64,000 bases of DNA from an uncultured Flavobacteriaceae bacterium (GTDB taxonomy: Bacteria > Bacteroidota > Bacteroidia > Flavobacteriales > Flavobacteriaceae): NCBI GenBank assembly GCA_947502495.1, contig CANNAC010000007.1:62001-126000 (forward strand), given 5' to 3'. Within the stretch, counting starts at the first letter, position 1. Every line of letters begins with the position of its first letter. The translations under genes were made by a program, and so were the position numbers. Under the pieces are notes generated by a model, which was not told where the DNA came from, did no database searches, and worked only from the letters and a program-made list of their open reading frames with translations. Positions 51,694-60,512 of the stretch are shown here, in pieces.

Positions 51694-52575
51694 ATGAAAC
51701 ATAAAGCAGGTTTTGTAAATATAATTGGAAACCCAAACGTTGGTAAATCGACACTAATGAATGCCTTTGTAGGCGAAAAACTATCTATAATTACCTCTAA
51801 AGCGCAAACTACGCGTCATAGAATTTTAGGGATTGTTAATGGGGAAGATTTTCAAGTAGTGCTTTCCGATACGCCAGGAATTATAAAACCAGCTTACGAG
51901 TTGCAAGCATCTATGATGGGGTTTGTAAAGTCGGCGTTTGAAGATGCAGATGTACTAATCTATATGGTAGAAATTGGTGAAAAAGAATTAAAAGATGAAG
52001 CATTTTTTAATAAAATAACCAATTCAAAAATCCCTGTTTTATTACTTCTTAATAAAATTGATAAATCCGACCAAGCACAATTAGAAGAACAAGTACAAAC
52101 TTGGCAAGAAAAAGTGCCAAATGGAGAGATTTTTCCTATTTCTGCTTTAGAAGGTTTTAATGTAAAAGAAGTCTTTGATAGAATTATTGAATTACTTCCA
52201 GAATCTCCTCCGTTTTATCCAAAAGACCAACTTACAGATAAACCTGAGCGTTTTTTTATAAACGAAACCATTAGAGAAAAAATCTTAATGCATTACAAAA
52301 AGGAAATTCCTTATGCAGTAGAGGTAGATACCGAAGAGTTTTTTGAAGAAGAAAAAATCATTCGTATTCGTTCTGTAATTATGGTAGAAAGAGAAACGCA
52401 AAAAGGAATTATTATTGGTCATAAAGGCGCTGCTTTAAAAAGAGTAGGAGTAGAAGCTAGAAAAGATTTAGAAAAATTCTTTGGAAAGCAAATCCATTTA
52501 GAGCTTTATGTGAAAGTGAATAAAAACTGGAGAAGCAATCAAAGACAGCTGAAACGTTTTGGTTACAATAACTAA
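51694..52575 (+). CDS. era: GTPase Era
   Basis: The 293-residue protein has the Era order: G1 GNPNVGKS (residues 12-19), the TTRH switch (AQTTRHRI), G3 DTPG, G4 NKID, G5 SALEG, then a KH RNA-binding domain (about 205-293; IIGHKGAALKRVGVEARKDL, then EKFFGKQIHLELYVKV). Era binds the 3' end of 16S rRNA and helps mature the 30S subunit. The 28-bp gap to the upstream methyltransferase suggests co-transcription. Length is typical. Confidence 0.96.
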   Translation: MKHKAGFVNIIGNPNVGKSTLMNAFVGEKLSIITSKAQTTRHRILGIVNGEDFQVVLSDTPGIIKPAYELQASMMGFVKSAFEDADVLIYMVEIGEKELKDEAFFNKITNSKIPVLLLLNKIDKSDQAQLEEQVQTWQEKVPNGEIFPISALEGFNVKEVFDRIIELLPESPPFYPKDQLTDKPERFFINETIREKILMHYKKEIPYAVEVDTEEFFEEEKIIRIRSVIMVERETQKGIIIGHKGAALKRVGVEARKDLEKFFGKQIHLELYVKVNKNWRSNQRQLKRFGYNN

Positions 52576-52660
52576 CCATTGCTAATAGTTTCTTTTTATT
52601 AAGCTAACATTAACTTAAAATGGATGCAGCATATTTGGAGGATAAATAAACCCACCAAAT

Positions 52661-54175
52661 ATGAAAAAAATAAACAGCCTTTTATTAGTATTATGTATTG
52701 CAATATTTTCTAGTTGTGATAACGATGACAACAATTCGCAAGACACGCCATTAAACACTACGGTAAATTTTCAATACAAATCTACCATTAATGTTGGAGG
52801 AGAAGGAGCGTCAGAAATCTCCGCTTTTGATGCAGCCACAAATAAGTTATATGTGGTTAATGTAGCGTCCAATCAGATATCTGTTTTTGATATTTCAGAT
52901 ATAAATGCACCTTTACAAGAGGCTCCAATAAATTTAAGTGTTTACGGAGCTCCAAATAGTGTTGCTGTTAAAGATGGTAAATTAGCTATAGCTGTTGAGG
53001 CTGCCGTGAAGCAAGATCCAGGAAAAGTTTTAGTGTATAATACAGCGGATGACTCTTTATTAAATCAGTATAATGTAGGGGCATTACCAGATATGGTGAT
53101 TTTCTCCAAAGACGGAAATTTAATTATTTCAGCTAATGAAGGAGAACCAAATGACGACTACACGGTAGATCCTATGGGAACGATTAGTATTATAGATTTA
53201 GCAGATAATACAACCACCACTTTAGATTTTACAAGTTTTAACACACAACAAGCAACGCTTGAAGCACAAGGTTTCCGCGTTTTTGGTCCCGGAGCAACTT
53301 TAGCGCAAGATGTAGAACCAGAATATGTTGCCGTTTCTGAAGATTCACAAACCGCTTGGGTTTCCTTACAAGAAAATAACGGAATGGCTAAAGTAAATTT
53401 AATATCTAAAACTATTGAAGCTATTTATCCTTTCGGATTTAAAGATCATAGCATTGCTGGTAATGAACTAGATGTTAGTGATAAAGATGGGCTTACCACA
53501 TTAAAAAATTGGCCAGTTTTTGGTATGTACCAACCAGATGCTATTGTGAATGTAAATATTAACGGTACAGATTATATTATTTCAGCTAATGAAGGAGATT
53601 CTAGAGATTATGATGGTTTTTCGGAAGAAGATAGAGTAGACGATTTAACTTTAGACGAAACTGTTTTTCCGCTAACGGAAGATTACCAAAACGAAATAAA
53701 CCTAGGGCGTTTAAAAACAACAAATACTTTGGGAGATATAGATAATGATGGCGATAATGATGTTATCTATTCGTATGGTGCAAGATCTTTTAGTGTTTGG
53801 TCTGCAAACGGAAACTTAATGTATGATAGTGGAAATAGTATCGCTACAGAAACATTGGCGTTTTCACCAGATAGATTTAATGATGAAGATAAAAGAAGTG
53901 ATGATAAAGGTGCAGAACCAGAAGCTGTAGAGGTTTTAAATATTGGCAATGAGCGTTATATTCTTTTTGTAGGTTTAGAGCGTACAGATCAAGTGATGGT
54001 TTATGATATTACCAATCCGACTGCACCAACATTTTTATCTATTTTATCCCATGCAGGGGACGAAGCTCCAGAAGGTGTTTTAATCATTCCGGCAGAGAAT
54101 AGTCCAACAGGAAAGGATTTGTTAGTGGTTTCTAATGAAGATAGTGGTACGGTTAGTTTTTACGAAAACGAATAA
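52661..54175 (+). CDS. choice-of-anchor I family lipoprotein (beta-propeller)
   Basis: The 504-residue protein has a lipoprotein signal (MKKINSLLLVLCIAIFSSCD) with Cys19, followed by an acidic tether (DNDDNNSQD). The body has propeller-like blades (ISAFDAATNKLYVVNVASNQ, GAPNSVAVKDGKLAIAVEA, PDMVIFSKDGNLIISANEGE) and the recurrent ANEGDSRDY/ANEGEPNDDY phrases of the choice-of-anchor I family. The Glu/Asp-rich GEPNDDY and GDSRDYDGF sites could bind metal. It is surface- or periplasm-anchored; some relatives are fused to phosphatase-like domains, but no enzyme is claimed here. A terminator follows closely. Confidence 0.88.
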   Translation: MKKINSLLLVLCIAIFSSCDNDDNNSQDTPLNTTVNFQYKSTINVGGEGASEISAFDAATNKLYVVNVASNQISVFDISDINAPLQEAPINLSVYGAPNSVAVKDGKLAIAVEAAVKQDPGKVLVYNTADDSLLNQYNVGALPDMVIFSKDGNLIISANEGEPNDDYTVDPMGTISIIDLADNTTTTLDFTSFNTQQATLEAQGFRVFGPGATLAQDVEPEYVAVSEDSQTAWVSLQENNGMAKVNLISKTIEAIYPFGFKDHSIAGNELDVSDKDGLTTLKNWPVFGMYQPDAIVNVNINGTDYIISANEGDSRDYDGFSEEDRVDDLTLDETVFPLTEDYQNEINLGRLKTTNTLGDIDNDGDNDVIYSYGARSFSVWSANGNLMYDSGNSIATETLAFSPDRFNDEDKRSDDKGAEPEAVEVLNIGNERYILFVGLERTDQVMVYDITNPTAPTFLSILSHAGDEAPEGVLIIPAENSPTGKDLLVVSNEDSGTVSFYENE

Positions 54176-54196
54176 TAAAAAGATACATCAAATACA

Positions 54197-54228
54197 AAAG
54201 CCTTAGTTTTTACTAGGGCTTTTTTTAT
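54197..54228 (+). terminator. intrinsic terminator after the choice-of-anchor I gene
   Basis: A 10-bp stem with one G-T pair (54197-54206 with 54213-54222, arm AAAGCCTTAG) and a 6-nt loop runs into seven or more T. It also lies just before the end of the convergent gene at 54249. Confidence 0.85.
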
Positions 54229-54248
54229 ATACCTTTTTTAAATTATAG

Positions 54249-54770
54249 TTAATTATGCATCGCATGAATACCTTTGCTTCTTAAAGTGTCACGCATAAAA
54301 GTATGCAGTTCGTGCATTTGAGCTGTTCCTGTTTTTTTACCAATACTTCCGCCAAAATAAAGCGCAACCCAAATAACAACCATAAATAGAGTTGTTGCTA
54401 GCTGTAAGGAGTAATTAGTGTCTAAAGACCAACTGGTATATGCCCAAACACCAAAACCAAAAAACAATGCTATTACTATAAAGTGGAAAAACATAAACAT
54501 GGTCCATACCGTTGGGTTCGGACCAAATAAACCATGAATAGTGCTGTTTATGTCGGTTTCATTTTTATTAATTTCTAAATGTAATTGTGGCGACCAAAAA
54601 TGTTGTTTTGCTTTAGGTATTTTAATAAAAACATGATCATCGATTCGGGATACAATAAAATCGGTTTGTGTGTTTTTAGTTTCTTCAAATAGTTTTAAAA
54701 GCGTTTCATTATCCAGTTTTACTTCAAATTTAAAACGAGGTCTTAATACTATTTCGTTGGTTAGAGACAT
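54249..54770 (-). CDS. membrane protein of unknown function, two TM helices
   Basis: The 173-residue protein has an N-terminal soluble part (1-85; VLRPRFKFEVKLDNETLLKL, FIVSRIDDHVFIKIPKAKQH, FWSPQLHLEI), then two membrane helices (TMFMFFHFIVIALFFGFGVW about 90-109; LATTLFMVVIWVALYFGGSI about 124-143) and a short C-terminal helix. This layout is widespread in Flavobacteria without a known function. It is monocistronic, divergent from der, with about 265 bases between the two starts. Confidence 0.78.
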   Translation of the reverse strand: MSLTNEIVLRPRFKFEVKLDNETLLKLFEETKNTQTDFIVSRIDDHVFIKIPKAKQHFWSPQLHLEINKNETDINSTIHGLFGPNPTVWTMFMFFHFIVIALFFGFGVWAYTSWSLDTNYSLQLATTLFMVVIWVALYFGGSIGKKTGTAQMHELHTFMRDTLRSKGIHAMHN

Positions 54771-55035
54771 TTTGCGTATTTTTAAGGTATTAATGTACCG
54801 TTTTTTCTGTAAACTCGTTTATACTTTTTAAATCGAAGGGTAAATTAAGGTTTTATATCTAGTCTGAATTTATTTTATAAGTCCCATAACAGCAGTATAT
54901 AAAGGAGTAAAAGATAAAAAGGAGATGCAGGAAAATAATTTTTCAGCGAATTGAAAAAAAACAGATAAGTTCAATAACTAAACACTACCTTTGCAGCCGC
55001 TTACAGGATATGTAAGGCAGATTAAAACAAAAAAT

Positions 55036-56349
55036 ATGAGTAATATAGTAGCTATTGTAGGAAGACCAAATGTTGGAAAATCAACATTTTTTAACCGTTT
55101 AATTCAACGTAGAGAAGCCATTGTAGATGCAGTTAGTGGTGTAACTAGAGACAGACATTACGGTAAAAGTGATTGGAACGGAAAAGAATTTTCGTTAATC
55201 GATACTGGTGGTTATGTAAAAGGAAGCGACGATGTATTCGAAGCTGAAATTGACAAACAAGTAGAATTAGCTATCGATGAAGCAGATGCCATTATCTTTA
55301 TGGTAGATGTAGAATCTGGAGTAACAGGAATGGATGAAGATGTTGCTAAATTGCTTCGTAAAATTACAAAACCTGTTTTTTTAGTAGTTAATAAAGTAGA
55401 TAACGGTAAACGTGCCGAAGATGCTGTAGAGTTTTACTCTTTAGGTTTAGGTGAATATTATACAGTTGCAAGTATTAATGGTAGTGGTACAGGAGATTTA
55501 TTAGATGATCTTGTAAAAGCATTACCAGAAGTAGAAGAAGTAGAAGAAGAACAAGAAGCACTTCCTCGTTTTGCAGTAGTTGGTCGTCCAAATGCAGGGA
55601 AATCTTCCTTTATAAATGCATTAATTGGAGAAGATAGATACATTGTTACAGACATTGCTGGAACAACTAGAGATTCTATTGATACAAAATACAATCGTTT
55701 TGGTTTTGAATTTAATCTTGTAGATACTGCAGGAATTAGAAAAAAATCGAAAGTAAAAGAAGATTTAGAATTTTATTCTGTAATGCGAAGCGTTAGAGCT
55801 ATCGAGCATTGTGATGTTTGTCTTGTTGTTTTAGATGCCACTCGTGGCTTTGATGGTCAAGTACAAAATATTTTTTGGTTAGCACAACGTAACCGAAAAG
55901 GTATTGTTGTTTTAGTGAACAAATGGGATTTAGTTGAGGATAAGGACAACAGAACCATGAAAGAGTTTGAACGCGCAATTAAACAACAAATGGAACCTTT
56001 TACAGATGTACCTGTTGTATTTATTTCGGTGTTAAATAAACAACGTATTTATAAAGCGATTGAAACTGCTGTAGAGGTTTACAAAAATAGAAGCAAACGT
56101 ATTAAAACAAGTGTGCTTAATGAGGTGATGTTACCTATTATAGAAAACCGTCCGCCACCAGCACTTAAAGCAAAATTTGTAAAAATTAAGTACATCATGC
56201 AATTGCCAACACCACAACCGCAATTTGCATTTTTCTGTAACTTACCACAATATGTAAAAGATCCGTATAAACGATTCTTGGAGAATAAATTACGTGAGAA
56301 ATTCGATTTTCACGGTGTTCCAATAAGTGTGTATATGCGTAAGAAGTAA
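55036..56349 (+). CDS. der: ribosome-associated GTPase Der (EngA)
   Basis: I start at ATG 55036 ([20 protein letters not shown]), which puts the first G1 motif at residues 9-16 as in other Der proteins; an in-frame ATG at 54991 would overlap the probable -7 box TACCTTTG (54986-54993). The 437 residues hold two G domains (GRPNVGKS with [16 protein letters not shown] with DTAG, NKWD) joined by an acidic linker ([14 protein letters not shown]), and a C-terminal KH-like domain ([20 protein letters not shown]). Der acts in 50S ribosome assembly. A terminator follows. Confidence 0.96.
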   Translation: MSNIVAIVGRPNVGKSTFFNRLIQRREAIVDAVSGVTRDRHYGKSDWNGKEFSLIDTGGYVKGSDDVFEAEIDKQVELAIDEADAIIFMVDVESGVTGMDEDVAKLLRKITKPVFLVVNKVDNGKRAEDAVEFYSLGLGEYYTVASINGSGTGDLLDDLVKALPEVEEVEEEQEALPRFAVVGRPNAGKSSFINALIGEDRYIVTDIAGTTRDSIDTKYNRFGFEFNLVDTAGIRKKSKVKEDLEFYSVMRSVRAIEHCDVCLVVLDATRGFDGQVQNIFWLAQRNRKGIVVLVNKWDLVEDKDNRTMKEFERAIKQQMEPFTDVPVVFISVLNKQRIYKAIETAVEVYKNRSKRIKTSVLNEVMLPIIENRPPPALKAKFVKIKYIMQLPTPQPQFAFFCNLPQYVKDPYKRFLENKLREKFDFHGVPISVYMRKK

Positions 56350-56371
56350 TACTACGCAAATTAAATTTTTT

Positions 56372-56411
56372 CAGGCTCCACATAAAGCAACAATGTTTTG
56401 TGTGGAGCCTG
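56372..56411 (+). terminator. stem-loop terminator after der
   Basis: An 11-bp stem (56372-56382 with 56401-56411, arm CAGGCTCCACA) encloses an 18-nt loop and is followed by TTTCCGTTTTTAT. It is 23 bases after the der stop. Confidence 0.8.
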
Positions 56412-56489
56412 TTTCCGTTTTTATAACTAAGCAATAAAAATAAAGAGGTAAATCTTTTATTTGCTATCTTGAGTTTTTAAAATTTTATT

Positions 56490-57059
56490 ATGAATAAATT
56501 TATTACGTGTTTAATTATATTTATTTCAAGCTACAGTTTTTCTCAACATAGGGATGTGCCTAGAAATATAGAAAAGGACAAATGCTATATTAGGTATATG
56601 GGGGAAAATGACTTTTCAGAATGGAGAGAAATTAAGTGTGATCTTTTAAATACATATCAAGAACTTTCTATTGATTTAACCCATACTACTTCTGGGTTTT
56701 CTAATAAAGATTCCAAAAAAATAAAAAGAAAAATTATTAGCTTAGTGAATAAAGGTTATACTGTCGAATTAAGAATACATCATGATTCACAGGAAATAGA
56801 TTCCATGAACTCTAAAATATCGGAACAGAAATCTAAAGTGTTAGCTGGGTACCTAGACAGTCTACATTTAAATCCGAAAAAAATTATTATTACAGCTTTA
56901 GGAAGTAGTTTAGTTAAAGATAAATGCAAATCTAAAGAAGAAGACTGTAGTAAGTTGTATGCTAAGAATTCTAAAATAGAGTATAAGGTTATTGGTCTTG
57001 GTGATGATAGTTGGTATTATGATAGTGCTCTTGGTAATTGGTGTAAATCGAAAAATTAA
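56490..57059 (+). CDS. exported protein with a divergent OmpA-C-like domain
   Basis: The 189-residue protein has a signal peptide (MNKFITCLIIFISSYSFSQH). Residues about 85-175 follow the OmpA C-terminal order: a strand then GYTVELRIHHDSQEIDSMNS (where OmpA has the GHTD turn), KISEQKSKVLAGYLDSLHLN helix, KIIITALGSS strand, and AKNSKIEYKVIG near the end (where OmpA has NRRVE). The key Asp and Arg that bind diaminopimelate are not obvious, so peptidoglycan binding is uncertain. Several Cys (about 35, 49, 145, 153, 186) might form disulfides. Monocistronic, convergent with the TPM genes. Confidence 0.62.
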   Translation: MNKFITCLIIFISSYSFSQHRDVPRNIEKDKCYIRYMGENDFSEWREIKCDLLNTYQELSIDLTHTTSGFSNKDSKKIKRKIISLVNKGYTVELRIHHDSQEIDSMNSKISEQKSKVLAGYLDSLHLNPKKIIITALGSSLVKDKCKSKEEDCSKLYAKNSKIEYKVIGLGDDSWYYDSALGNWCKSKN

Positions 57060-57109
57060 ATATTTTTACGGAACACGGAACAGACATAGTCCGAAGCTTT
57101 AGCGCAGGA

Positions 57110-57934
57110 CTACCAACCTCCAGAAGCGCCTCCACCTCCAAAGCCACCGCCACCGAAGCCACCACCAAATCCGCCACCAGAACTTCCTCCAAAACCGCCG
57201 CCGCCAAAGCCTCCAGAACCACTTCTGTAGCCGCCACGACCAGAGTTGCTTAATATGATTGCTTCTAGTATGCTTCTCGTGTTATTGCTTCCTCCTCCAA
57301 AATTATCGGTGCCATTTCCGCCACCTCGTCGGTTTTTAGAAATAGAAATTAGGATGATGATAAAAATGATAAAAAGAAGAACCACAAAACCTATTGGGAA
57401 CTCTCCAGAGTTGTTAGACTGACGAGAACCTTGATATTCGCCAATTAGGACTTCAAATATGGCATCAGCACCTCTATTTAAGCCGCCGTAATAATCGTTT
57501 TGTTTAAAGTATGGTATAATGTCGCGCTCAATAATACGTCTAGACATCGCGTCTGTAAGTAAATGCTCCACACCATAACCAGTTGCAATCGCAATTTTTC
57601 TGTCGTCTCTAGCAAGTAAAATAAAAACACCATTATCTTTTTCTTTACTACCACCAATACCCCATTTATGAGCCCATTGTGTGGCCAAGTACATGATGTT
57701 CTCTCCTTTTGTACTTGGAATTATAGAAACAACAATTTGTGTAGATGTGGTATCCGAATATTTAACAAGCTTGTTTTCTAAAGTGCTTTTTTCGTTAGCC
57801 GAAAGCATGTCCATATAATCATAAACACTTGTTTGAAATTCTGGTATTTCTGGAATATCAAATTGTGCAGAAACATTTCCGAAGGAAAGTAATGCGAAAC
57901 AGGTGATTAAAAATAAGTGTTTTAGCTTCTGCAT
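57110..57934 (-). CDS. TPM-domain membrane protein with glycine-rich tail (YgcG family)
   Basis: The 274-residue protein has a signal peptide (MQKLKHLFLITCFALLSFGN), a TPM domain (about 35-165; VYDYMDMLSANEKSTLENKL, TQIVVSIIPSTKGENIMYLA, KDNGVFILLARDDRKIAIAT, GYGVEHLLTDAMSRRII), a TM helix (FPIGFVVLLFIIFIIILISI about 180-199) and a Gly/Ser-rich C-terminus (from about 205). TPM domains occur in proteins linked to thylakoid photosystem repair and bacterial envelope functions. The stop codon of the upstream TPM gene overlaps its ATG region, so the pair and lemA form one operon. Confidence 0.88.
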   Translation of the reverse strand: MQKLKHLFLITCFALLSFGNVSAQFDIPEIPEFQTSVYDYMDMLSANEKSTLENKLVKYSDTTSTQIVVSIIPSTKGENIMYLATQWAHKWGIGGSKEKDNGVFILLARDDRKIAIATGYGVEHLLTDAMSRRIIERDIIPYFKQNDYYGGLNRGADAIFEVLIGEYQGSRQSNNSGEFPIGFVVLLFIIFIIILISISKNRRGGGNGTDNFGGGSNNTRSILEAIILSNSGRGGYRSGSGGFGGGGFGGSSGGGFGGGFGGGGFGGGGASGGW

Positions 57935-58374
57935 TAACTTTTAGATATTTCGTTAGCAAGTTCGTTTTTATCCGAATCACTAATAGGAAAATGTTTTTTT
58001 AATTGTTCGCCAGCGTGTAAGATACCATCTACTAAACCTTGTTTAAAATGTCCAGATTTAAAATGGTTTGCAATAGTCGTTTTGGTATCGTTCCAAAAGT
58101 TTGCTGCAACTACTTCATGAATACCTTTGTCGCCATAAATAGCAAAGGCTCTATCTTGAACGGCAACATAGATTAAAACGCCATTTTGTAATTTGGTATT
58201 ATGCATTTTTAAAATAGAAAACACTTCTAAAGCACGATTTTCTATATCGTCTTTAAAAGTGTTTTCTATATGCACACGTATTTCGCCCGAAGTGTTTTTT
58301 TCTGCTAAACGAATAGCTTCAACAACTTCTTGCTCTTCTATAGTGCTTAAAAATTCTTCAACTCTATCCGGCAT
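57934..58374 (-). CDS. TPM-domain protein (soluble)
   Basis: The 146-residue protein is a TPM domain without signal peptide or TM: FLSTIEEQEVVEAIRLAEKN, TSGEIRVHIENTFKDDIENR, NGVLIYVAVQDRAFAIYGDK and FKSGHFKQGLVDGILHAGEQ. It shares the domain with the following membrane protein (1-bp overlap of stop and start) and follows lemA by five bases. Lacking an export signal it may act on the cytoplasmic side. The lemA-TPM-TPM order is common in Bacteroidota. Confidence 0.87.
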   Translation of the reverse strand: MPDRVEEFLSTIEEQEVVEAIRLAEKNTSGEIRVHIENTFKDDIENRALEVFSILKMHNTKLQNGVLIYVAVQDRAFAIYGDKGIHEVVAANFWNDTKTTIANHFKSGHFKQGLVDGILHAGEQLKKHFPISDSDKNELANEISKS

Positions 58375-58379
58375 GATTT

Positions 58380-58979
58380 TTATTTGAAATCAAAATCTAC
58401 ATCAGGAGCATTTTCACTTCCTGCATCTGATTTGTAATAATCTAAAGGTGCAAAATTTAAAAATCCAGCTAATAAACTATTTGGAAATGTTTTAATATGC
58501 TTATTATAAGGTTCTACAGACTCATTAAATCGATCTCTTGCAACATTGATTCTGTTTTCAGTACCTTCTAATTGACTTTGTAATTCTAAAAAGTTTTGGT
58601 TTGCTTTAAGTTCTGGGTAACGCTCTACAGAAACTAATAATTTGGATAATGCACCACTTAAGCCACTTTGTGCCTGTTGAAATTGTGCCATATTATCTGC
58701 TGTTAAATTGCTAGCATCAATAGTTGTTGAGGTAGCCTTAGCACGTGCTTCTATTACTTCTCTTAAAGTTGTTCTTTCAAAATCTGCAGCTCCTTGCACC
58801 GTTTTTATTAAATTACCAATAAGATCATTTCGTCTTTGGTAAGAACTCTCCACATTTCCCCAGGTTTTGGTTGCAGATTCTTTTAAGTTTACTGCGGTGT
58901 TATTAAAATTCTTTCCCCAAGAAAATATAGCAAAAGCAATTAAGCCTAGTACTATTAATGGAATAAGTGCTTTTTTCAT
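58380..58979 (-). CDS. lemA: LemA family membrane-associated protein
   Basis: The 199-residue protein has one N-terminal TM helix (ALIPLIVLGLIAFAIFSWGK, residues 4-23) and the LemA helical bundle: NVESSYQRRNDLIGNLIKTV, REVIEARAKATSTTIDASNL, LSKLLVSVERYPELKANQNF, LQSQLEGTENRINVARDRFN, VEPYNKHIKTFPNSLLAGFL. These are hallmark LemA motifs. Function is not established; it is often next to TPM genes as here. It ends five bases before the TPM gene, so the three are co-transcribed. Confidence 0.93.
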   Translation of the reverse strand: MKKALIPLIVLGLIAFAIFSWGKNFNNTAVNLKESATKTWGNVESSYQRRNDLIGNLIKTVQGAADFERTTLREVIEARAKATSTTIDASNLTADNMAQFQQAQSGLSGALSKLLVSVERYPELKANQNFLELQSQLEGTENRINVARDRFNESVEPYNKHIKTFPNSLLAGFLNFAPLDYYKSDAGSENAPDVDFDFK

Positions 58980-58990
58980 AATTGTTAGTT

Positions 58991-59320
58991 TTAAAGTTGT
59001 TCTTTTATTTTAGTCAATTGATTTCTAATTCCTTCTAATTTACTAATAATATCGAAATTAGATAATGTTTTTTGCTTTTCTTCTTTTAAATGTATTTTTG
59101 CTCCGTCCAAAGTAAAACCTCTTTCTTTTACTAAATGATAAATAAGTTTTAGATTATTAATATCTTCTGGAGTGAATTTCCGATTGCCTTTAGCATTCTT
59201 TTTAGGCTTTAAAGCATCAAATTCTTTTTCCCAAAAACGAATGAGAGAAGTGTTCACACCAAATGCTTTGGCTACTTCGCCAATGGCATAATATCGTTTT
59301 TCTGGTAAATCTATAAACAT
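58991..59320 (-). CDS. MerR-family transcriptional regulator
   Basis: The 109-residue protein has a MerR winged helix: YYAIGEVAKAFGVNTSLIRF (residues 10-29), WEKEFDALKPKKNAKGNRKF and TPEDINNLKLIYHLVKERGF, then a short coiled coil (KLEGIRNQLTKIKEQL). There is no effector-binding domain or cysteine set. The start codon abuts the M23 peptidase stop, and lemA follows 11 bases later, so M23, merR, lemA and the TPM genes may form one operon. Targets unknown. Confidence 0.92.
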   Translation of the reverse strand: MFIDLPEKRYYAIGEVAKAFGVNTSLIRFWEKEFDALKPKKNAKGNRKFTPEDINNLKLIYHLVKERGFTLDGAKIHLKEEKQKTLSNFDIISKLEGIRNQLTKIKEQL

Positions 59321-60292
59321 TTAATCTAGGGATTGATTTTCTAAGGAAGCATGTTTTAATAACTCATTAAACTCTTCGGCAGTTAAACTACCATAGTAGA
59401 AGTTTATTGGGTTAATACGTTGGTCGTCTTTAAAAACTTCATAATGTACATGAGGCGCTTCACTTCTTCCTGTACTACCAACAAAACCAATTAAATCACC
59501 ACGATTTACTTTTTGGTTTTTTCTTACATTATACTTGTACATATGTGCGTATAAAGAGACGTAACCATAACCGTGATTTATTCTAATATGATTACCATAA
59601 CCCGCAGCATTACTGTCTGCACGTTCTACGACACCATCTCCTGCAGCGTAAATTGGCGTGCCTCTTGGCGCTGTGAAATCCATTCCCCAATGCATTTTTC
59701 TTGCTTTTGTAAAAGGATCTGTTCGCATACCATAACCCGAAGCCATTCGTGTTAAATCTTCATTTCTTACTGGCTGTATTGCTGGAATTGCTGCTAAAAG
59801 CTTTTCTTTTTCTGTTGCAAGAATGGCAATCTCATCTAAAGATTTAGATTGTACAACGATGCGTTTTTGTAGTCTGTCAATACGTTTATTGCTTTCAATA
59901 ATAAGTTTTGAGTTGTCATAACCTTCAAAACTTTTGTATCTATTAATTCCTCCAAAACCAGCTCTACGTTGTTCGTCTGGTATTGGGTTTGCTTCAAAAT
60001 AATGTCTGTAAATGTTATTGTCTCTATCTTCAACGTTTGCTAGAACAGCTTCCGCTTCATCAAACTTTTTATTTAGTAATTCAAAGTTTAGTTTTAAATT
60101 TTGAAGTTCTCTATTTAAAGCTTTTTCTTTTGGTGATTCAAAGTAATGCCCAGCAACAAATAGAAAAAAGAAACCAAACAATGCTGCAGCACTTAAAAAC
60201 CCAAGAATGTACTTAAAAGTCTTGCGTTTTTTGCGTTCTATCTTTCTATAAGAAAGCGTTTCAGAATCATAATAATATTTTACCTTACTCAT
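59321..60292 (-). CDS. M23-family cell-wall peptidase, membrane anchored
   Basis: The 323-residue protein has an N-terminal cytoplasmic basic stretch, a TM helix (ILGFLSAAALFGFFFLFVAG about 29-48), a coiled coil (about 55-100) and a C-terminal LytM/M23 domain (about 195-310) with metal ligands in KMHWGMDFTAPRGTP and in EAPHVHYEVFKD (HxH), plus YAAGDGVV and GYGNHIRINHGYGYVSLYAH. It resembles envelope M23 peptidases that cleave or regulate cleavage of peptidoglycan crosslinks. It is divergent from alaS and starts the merR-lemA group. Confidence 0.93.
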   Translation of the reverse strand: MSKVKYYYDSETLSYRKIERKKRKTFKYILGFLSAAALFGFFFLFVAGHYFESPKEKALNRELQNLKLNFELLNKKFDEAEAVLANVEDRDNNIYRHYFEANPIPDEQRRAGFGGINRYKSFEGYDNSKLIIESNKRIDRLQKRIVVQSKSLDEIAILATEKEKLLAAIPAIQPVRNEDLTRMASGYGMRTDPFTKARKMHWGMDFTAPRGTPIYAAGDGVVERADSNAAGYGNHIRINHGYGYVSLYAHMYKYNVRKNQKVNRGDLIGFVGSTGRSEAPHVHYEVFKDDQRINPINFYYGSLTAEEFNELLKHASLENQSLD

Positions 60293-60512
60293 TATATAAT
60301 TTATACTATTTTTGCATGAAATATAATAGAGGATTTCTCTTTATATTGTATTAGCAAACGAACAAACCTACAAAATTATTATTATAATAATATGTGATTT
60401 TTTTTATTGTAGGTAAACCTTCTCCATAATTTTAAATATTTTTGGAGAGTAAATATAGAAATTGTTTCGCATTAAAAGCAATTTAACAGATACAAGATAT
60501 TAATAAAAGTAC

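Noticed and set aside
57110-57237. Overlapping small ORFs in the glycine-rich end of the TPM gene
   Set aside because: GC-rich Gly codons open other frames; the minus-strand TPM frame has signal peptide, domain and TM in order and is the real gene.
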